Assembly (NCBI RefSeq): GCF_019396325.1 | Contig: NZ_JAHKRO010000081.1 | Location: 1 to 44,721 of the forward strand | Direction of reading: 5' to 3' | DNA: 44,721 bases | Source: Nonomuraea ceibae | Lineage (GTDB): Bacteria > Actinomycetota > Actinomycetes > Streptosporangiales > Streptosporangiaceae | In this document: piece by piece, positions 40,835-44,721 of the stretch | Numbering within the stretch: position 1 is the first letter of the stretch | Layout of the letters: every line of letters starts with the position of its first letter | Program-made: the position numbers and the translations under genes | Notes under the pieces: model-generated | Told to the model about the DNA's origin: nothing | Seen by the model: only the letters and a program-made list of their open reading frames with translations | Database searches by the model: none

Positions 40835-40857
40835 CGTGATGAAGGGCATTCATCACG
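40835..40857. promoter_or_regulatory. 23-bp operator-like palindrome between fadD and phosphoesterase
   Basis: Perfect 9-bp arms CGTGATGAA and TTCATCACG separated by GGGCA. It is centred about 41 bp before the phosphoesterase start and 98 bp before the fadD start. The shape suits a TetR- or GntR-type dimer. The regulator is not in the window. Confidence 0.6.
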
Positions 40858-40874
40858 CTAGCAGCCGTTGTTCA

Positions 40875-40880
40875 TAGGAT
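40875..40880 (+). promoter_or_regulatory. -10 element (TAGGAT), leaderless start
   Basis: TAGGAT ends 6 nt before ATG 40887, so the transcript likely begins at the A of the start codon. No ribosome-binding site is present. The palindrome at 40835-40857 overlaps the expected -35. Confidence 0.6.
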
Positions 40881-40886
40881 CGGCCC

Positions 40887-41654
40887 ATGAGGGTCCACGT
40901 GGTCAGTGACGTGCACGGCAGGGCGGACGCGCTGGCGCGGGCGGGCGACGGCGCCGACGCGCTCATCTGTCTCGGCGACCTGATCCTGTTCATCGACTAC
41001 GACGACCACGCGCAGGGCATCTTCGCCGACCTGTTCGGCGCCGAGCAGGCCGCCCGGTTCATCGCGCTGCGCACGGCCAAGCGGTTCGACGAGGCCAGGG
41101 CCATGTCGGCGGCGCTGTGGGCGAGCCTCGACGGCGACCCGCGCGAGCACATCGAGCGCAACGTGCGCGCCCAGTACCGCGACCTGTTCGCCGCCATGCC
41201 CGCGCCCGCCTACCTCACCTACGGCAACGTCGACATCCCGCGCCTGTGGGCCGACTACCTGCGCCCCGGCCACCGGGTGCTCGACGGGGAGACGGCGGAG
41301 ATCGGCGGGCTGCGCTTCGGGTTCGTCGGCGGCGGGCTCAAGACCCCCTACCGCACCCCGTACGAGATCAGCGACGAGGCGTACGCCGCCAAGGTCGAGG
41401 CGCTCGGCGAGGTCGACGTGCTGTGCTGCCACATCCCGCCCGCCGTGCCCGAGCTGCTCTACGACGTGGTCGCCCGGCGCTTCGAGCGGGGGAGCGAGGC
41501 CACGCTGGAGCTGATCAGGCGGACCCAGCCGCGCTACGCCCTGTTCGGCCACGTCCACCAGCCGCTCTACCCGCGCCTGCGCATCGGCCGCACCGAATGC
41601 GTGAACGTGGGCCATTTCCGGGGAAAGGGCGTTCCGTACATCCTCGAATGGTGA
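40887..41654 (+). CDS. Calcineurin-like metallophosphoesterase
   Basis: 255 residues. The metal-binding motifs are in order: DVHG (Asp8, His10), GDL (Asp31), GNVD (113-116, normally GNHD), His182 and GHVH (221-224). It should hydrolyse a phosphate ester in the cytoplasm with two metal ions. The His to Val change in GNxD is worth noting: the Asn ligand remains, but the catalytic acid His is absent. The substrate is unknown. It is probably transcribed as a leaderless mRNA. Confidence 0.85.
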   Translation: MRVHVVSDVHGRADALARAGDGADALICLGDLILFIDYDDHAQGIFADLFGAEQAARFIALRTAKRFDEARAMSAALWASLDGDPREHIERNVRAQYRDLFAAMPAPAYLTYGNVDIPRLWADYLRPGHRVLDGETAEIGGLRFGFVGGGLKTPYRTPYEISDEAYAAKVEALGEVDVLCCHIPPAVPELLYDVVARRFERGSEATLELIRRTQPRYALFGHVHQPLYPRLRIGRTECVNVGHFRGKGVPYILEW

Positions 41655-41663
41655 GCGGCCCAG

Positions 41664-41669
41664 TATCTT
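41664..41669 (+). promoter_or_regulatory. -10 element (TATCTT), leaderless start of the SRPBCC gene
   Basis: TATCTT lies 6 nt before ATG 41676, in the 21-bp gap after the phosphoesterase gene. It suggests an additional leaderless transcript for the SRPBCC-arsA segment. Confidence 0.4.
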
Positions 41670-41675
41670 GGTCGC

Positions 41676-42113
41676 ATGGCTGATCGCACCAGTTCGAGCA
41701 TCGTCATCGACGCCGATCGCGCCGGCGTCATGGCGGTCATCGCCGACCTGCCCGCCTACCCCGAGTGGGCCGGCCAGGTGAAGAGCGCCGAGGTCCTGTC
41801 CACCGGCGCCGACGGCAGGCCCGAGTCCGTGCGGTTCGTCCTCGACGCCGGCATGATCAGCGACACCTACACCCTCGCCTACACCTGGAACGACGACCAG
41901 AGCGTGAGCTGGCGGGTGTCGGAGCCCGGCAAGATGGTCTCCCGCCTCGACGGCAGTTATCTGCTCGCCGACACGGGCAGGGGGATCGAGGTGACGTACG
42001 AGCTCGCGGTCGACCTCGCCGTCCCGATGATCGGCATGATCAAGCGCAAGGCGGAGAAGGTGATCGTGGACACCGCGCTCAAGGGCCTCAAGAAGCGCGT
42101 CGAAGGCCGCTGA
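41676..42113 (+). CDS. SRPBCC (START-like) family protein, TB16.3-like
   Basis: 145 residues that fill one helix-grip fold: an opening beta strand with ADRTSSSIVIDADRAGVMAVIADLPAYPEW, several strands, and the long C-terminal helix (MIKRKAEKVIVDTALKGLKKRVE). The family binds hydrophobic ligands such as lipids or polyketides. The same gene (Rv2185c) precedes the ArsA-like gene in mycobacteria. Placement beside fadD and arsA suggests lipid or membrane-protein handling, but that is inference. Confidence 0.88.
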   Translation: MADRTSSSIVIDADRAGVMAVIADLPAYPEWAGQVKSAEVLSTGADGRPESVRFVLDAGMISDTYTLAYTWNDDQSVSWRVSEPGKMVSRLDGSYLLADTGRGIEVTYELAVDLAVPMIGMIKRKAEKVIVDTALKGLKKRVEGR

Positions 42114-42114
42114 G

Positions 42115-43290
42115 GTGAGCCCCCGCGTCCTGCTGTTCACCGGGAAGGGCGGCGTCGGCAAGACGACGGCCGCCGCGGCCACCGCCACGCTCGCCGCCCG
42201 GCGCGGGCTCAAGACGCTGATCGTCTCCACCGACACCGCCCACTCGCTGGCCGACGCGCTCGCCGTCGAGCCCGGCGAGGTCGCGCCCGGCCTGCACCTG
42301 CACCAGGTCGACACGCAGCGCTCGCTGGAGCGCCACTGGGGCGAGCTGCGCGACTACGCCCGCGGCCTGCTCGCCGAGCTGGGCCTGGACGAGATCACCT
42401 CCGAGGAGCTGACCGTGCTGCCCGGCGCGGAGGAGCTCATCGCCCTCATGGAGCTGCGCGAGCACGCCCGCGAGGGCCGCTGGGACGTCATCGTCGTCGA
42501 CTGCGCGCCCACCGCCGAGACGCTGCGCCTGCTCGCGCTGCCCGAGGCGCTCGACTGGCACGTCAACCGGCTGATGCCGCTCGGCCGCCGGCTGCTGCGG
42601 GTCGCCGCGCCGTTCGTGCGCGGCGTCGCCCGCGTCAGCGCGCCCGGTGACGAGGTGGTCGGCGCCGCCGAACGCTTCCACCGCGGCCTGATGGAGGTGC
42701 GCGACCTGCTCACCGGCGGCCACGCCTCCGTCCGCCTCGTGCTCACGCCCGAGTCGGTGGTGCTCGCCGAGGCCCGGCGCACCCTCACGTCGCTCAACCT
42801 GTACGGCTACCGCGTCGACGCCGTCGTCGCCAACCGGGTCTTCCCCGCCGGTGACGCCGACCCGTGGCGCGCCCAGTGGGTGGAGGCCCAGAGCAGGCTG
42901 CTGGCCGAGGCCGAGGAGTCGTTCGCGCCGCTGCCCGTGCACGTCGTCCCCTACCTGCCCGCCGAGCCGGTCGGCAGGGAGGCGCTGGCCAGGCTCGGCG
43001 AGGCGCTCTACGGCGAGGCCGACCCGTTCGCCCCGCCCGCCGCGCCGCCGCCGCTGCGGCTGTCGGCCGACGAGCTCACGCTGGCGCTGCCGGGCGCCCG
43101 CCACGGCGACGTCGACCTGGCCCGCAAGGGCGACGAACTGATCATCACCGCCGGGCCCTACCGGCGCATCCTGGCGCTGCCCGCCGCCCTCGCCCGCAGG
43201 AAGATCAGCTCGGCGGTGCTCCGCGACGGCGCGCTCCGGGTACGGTTCACCTCGGAGGCGAAATCCGACGAAGCGCACGCGACGGGATGA
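42115..43290 (+). CDS. ArsA/GET3-family ATPase
   Basis: 391 residues from GTG 42115, one base after the SRPBCC stop. The deviant Walker A is GKGGVGKTT (10-18), with the signature Lys11 of the SIMIBI class. Switch regions are STDTAHSLADAL and VVDCAPTAETLRLLALP. The C-terminal part (about 310-385) resembles the ArsA HSP20-like domain. No arsB or arsR is present, and metal-binding cysteines are not evident, so arsenite export is unlikely. A GET3-like chaperone role is possible. It matches Rv2184c by position. Confidence 0.9.
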   Translation: MSPRVLLFTGKGGVGKTTAAAATATLAARRGLKTLIVSTDTAHSLADALAVEPGEVAPGLHLHQVDTQRSLERHWGELRDYARGLLAELGLDEITSEELTVLPGAEELIALMELREHAREGRWDVIVVDCAPTAETLRLLALPEALDWHVNRLMPLGRRLLRVAAPFVRGVARVSAPGDEVVGAAERFHRGLMEVRDLLTGGHASVRLVLTPESVVLAEARRTLTSLNLYGYRVDAVVANRVFPAGDADPWRAQWVEAQSRLLAEAEESFAPLPVHVVPYLPAEPVGREALARLGEALYGEADPFAPPAAPPPLRLSADELTLALPGARHGDVDLARKGDELIITAGPYRRILALPAALARRKISSAVLRDGALRVRFTSEAKSDEAHATG

Positions 43291-43315
43291 GCGCCGCATC
43301 AGCCGGGAGGGCCAC

Positions 43316-43732
43316 ATGACCGACAACAACGACAGAGATCCCATCGGGACCGTCGCCGAAGAGGCGCGCAAGCTCTTCGACGCGATCCAGGGCCGGGCCA
43401 CCCGCCAGGTCGGCAAGACCGTGTTCAACTCGTTCACGGGCGGTGGCGGCGGGCGGGAGCAGAAGGACGTCTGGGGCGAGGCCGTGTCCGAGCCCGAAGG
43501 CGAGTACGTCTGCAAGGCGTGCCCCTTCTGCCGCGCGATCGCGGCACAGCGCGAAGGCGCCACGAACCGGGCAGGCGAGGCGGCGGGTGACGTCGCCGGG
43601 CACATCATGGCCGCCGGCGGCGAGCTGTTCGCCGCCTTCCGCGAGGCGTTCGACGCGCTGAGCAGGCCCGCCCCCCGCCGGCCGCGCGACGAGCGCGACC
43701 GCGACAATGTCGAGCACATAGACCTGGGATAA
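43316..43732 (+). CDS. Small protein with CxxCxxC motif (DUF5304-like?)
   Basis: 138 residues. Features: an acidic/helical N-terminus, a Gly run (TGGGGGREQ, 41-49), then CKACPFC with Cys66, Cys69 and Cys72. An Ala/Gly-rich helix (about 83-118) and a charged tail follow. Three closely spaced cysteines could bind zinc or take part in redox chemistry. A short actinobacterial gene often sits between the arsA-like gene and glucokinase, and I tentatively compare it with DUF5304; I cannot confirm that. A GGGAGGG ribosome-binding site precedes the ATG. Confidence 0.75.
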   Translation: MTDNNDRDPIGTVAEEARKLFDAIQGRATRQVGKTVFNSFTGGGGGREQKDVWGEAVSEPEGEYVCKACPFCRAIAAQREGATNRAGEAAGDVAGHIMAAGGELFAAFREAFDALSRPAPRRPRDERDRDNVEHIDLG

Positions 43733-43749
43733 AAAGGGGAAGGCGGGCA

Positions 43750-44682
43750 ATGTTCACGATCGGTGTGGACATCGGCGGCACCAAGGTCGCCGCCGGTGTG
43801 GTCGACGACGACGGACAGATCGTCCAGCACGCGCTCAGGCCCACCGCCGCCGACCGGCCCGACCTGGTCGCCGAGACGGTCGCGGACGTGGTGCGCGAGC
43901 TCGCGGGCGACCGCGAGATCGAGGCCGTCGGCGTCGGCGCGGCAGGGTTCGTCGACGAGACCCGGTCGATCGTACGTTTCGCCCCCAACCTCGCCTGGCG
44001 TGAGGAGCCCCTGCAGAAGAAGATCAGCGGGCTCGTCGGCCTGCCCGTGGTGATCGAGAACGACGCCAACGCCATGGCCTGGGGCGAGACCAGGTTCGGG
44101 GCCGGGCGCGGGCAGTCCCACGTGGTCTGCCTGACGATCGGCACCGGCATCGGCGGCGGCATCGTCTTCGACGGCCACCTCTACCGCGGCCACTGGGGCA
44201 TGGGCGCCGAACTCGGCCACATGCAGGTGGTGCCCGACGGGCGGCTGTGCGGCTGCGGCCGCCACGGCTGCTGGGAGCAGTACGCCAGCGGCAACGCGCT
44301 CGTCGCCGAGGCCAGGGAGACCGCCGCCCTGCACCCCGAGCGCGCCCGGACGCTGCTCGGGCTGGCCGGCGGCCGGATCGAGGGCGAGGAGGTGACCGAG
44401 GCGGCCCGGATGGGCGACGAGGCCTCGCTCGCCGCCTTCGCCAGCGTCGCCGACTGGCTCGGCCAGGGCATGGCCGACCTCGCCGCCGTCCTCGACCCCG
44501 GGTGCTTCATCCTCGGCGGCGGCGTGTCCAGGGCCGCCGACCTGTTCCTCGACCGGGCCCGCGCGGCCTTCGAGGAGCGGCTCACCGGTCGGGGCCACCG
44601 GCCCGTCGCCGAGGTGCGGATGGCCGAGCTGGGCGCCTCGGCCGGCGTCGTGGGCGCCGCCGACCTCGCCCGCCGCCGCTGA
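43750..44682 (+). CDS. ROK-family glucokinase
   Basis: 310 residues. ATP-binding DIGGTK (7-12), sugar-contact END (103-105) in VVIENDANAMAWGE, and Glu154/His157 in GAELGHMQV. Zinc-binding Cys167, Cys169 and Cys174 lie in CGCGRHGCWEQYASG. No helix-turn-helix is present, so it is the enzyme and not a ROK repressor. It makes glucose 6-phosphate from glucose and ATP. In Streptomyces the orthologue (glkA) also takes part in carbon catabolite repression; whether that holds here is unknown. It is 17 bp after the Cys-motif gene. Confidence 0.93.
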   Translation: MFTIGVDIGGTKVAAGVVDDDGQIVQHALRPTAADRPDLVAETVADVVRELAGDREIEAVGVGAAGFVDETRSIVRFAPNLAWREEPLQKKISGLVGLPVVIENDANAMAWGETRFGAGRGQSHVVCLTIGTGIGGGIVFDGHLYRGHWGMGAELGHMQVVPDGRLCGCGRHGCWEQYASGNALVAEARETAALHPERARTLLGLAGGRIEGEEVTEAARMGDEASLAAFASVADWLGQGMADLAAVLDPGCFILGGGVSRAADLFLDRARAAFEERLTGRGHRPVAEVRMAELGASAGVVGAADLARRR

Positions 44683-44693
44683 CCGCCGACGCC

Positions 44694-44711
44694 CCCGGCG
44701 GCGCCGCCGGG
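44694..44711 (+). terminator. GC palindrome after the glucokinase gene
   Basis: CCCGGCGG-CG-CCGCCGGG, perfect 8-bp arms, 11 bp past the stop. It is likely a terminator; the sequence ends just beyond it. Confidence 0.45.
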
Positions 44712-44721
44712 CCTGGGTCTG

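Noticed and set aside
42115..43290. Arsenical pump ATPase
   Set aside because: No arsB, arsR or arsD nearby and no evident arsenite-binding cysteine triad; family membership alone does not show arsenic transport.
43750..44682. ROK-family transcriptional repressor
   Set aside because: The protein begins directly with the ATP-binding DIGGTK and has no helix-turn-helix, so it is the kinase form.

Overview
This 44.7 kb window is high-GC actinobacterial DNA: GTG starts are frequent, many genes overlap by 4 bp, and several promoters look leaderless. The gene content fits a filamentous actinomycete, perhaps a Nonomuraea or other Streptosporangiales member; that placement is inference. The backbone matches, gene by gene, the region I recall as Rv2183c to Rv2202c in Mycobacterium tuberculosis: PfkB/adenosine kinase, ctaC, ctaF, trpD, ctaE-qcrCAB, DEDD/UvrC-like nuclease, NlpC/P60 hydrolase, pimB-type mannosyltransferase, fadD15-type ligase, SRPBCC protein and ArsA-like ATPase. 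The trpD-ctaE-qcrCAB block appears inverted relative to that order.

Layout. 0-0.4 kb: the edge of an IS30-type transposase and a possible IS605/TnpB right-end relic. 0.4-3.3 kb: PfkB-family kinase, then on the minus strand a cysteine desulfurase, a TusA-like protein and a two-CBS protein. 3.4-6.4 kb: ctaC-ctaD-ctaF. 6.5-9.3 kb: a lipoprotein L,D-transpeptidase, then trpD coupled to a degenerate receiver protein. 9.4-13.7 kb: ctaE-qcrC-qcrA-qcrB. Together the two cta/qcr operons encode the bc1-aa3 respiratory supercomplex. 13.8-15.8 kb: a stand-alone Lrp/AsnC ligand-binding domain and a DEDD exonuclease/GIY-YIG fusion.

15.9-27.8 kb is an accessory signalling block. It holds two transmembrane Ser/Thr kinases and a membrane protein that share one Cys-x-Trp extracellular module (four copies in three genes). 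Next come a large FtsX-type permease with two ATPases and a divergent NarL-type two-component system. A nested 72-nt inverted repeat and a CCTGCAA direct repeat lie in the divergent promoter. In-frame minisatellites run through the kinase and regulator and on into the 569-bp gap downstream.

28.3-35.3 kb: a coiled-coil/NYN protein, two secreted NlpC/P60 peptidoglycan hydrolases (the second behind a clear ydaO/yuaA c-di-AMP riboswitch, apparently with a non-ATG/GTG start), two HExxH metalloproteases and a PimB-type mannosyltransferase. 35.3-38.4 kb: an inserted sugar ABC importer without its own ATPase. 38.4-44.7 kb: a heptad-repeat coiled-coil protein, fadD, a phosphoesterase, SRPBCC, ArsA-like ATPase, a Cys-motif small protein and a ROK glucokinase.
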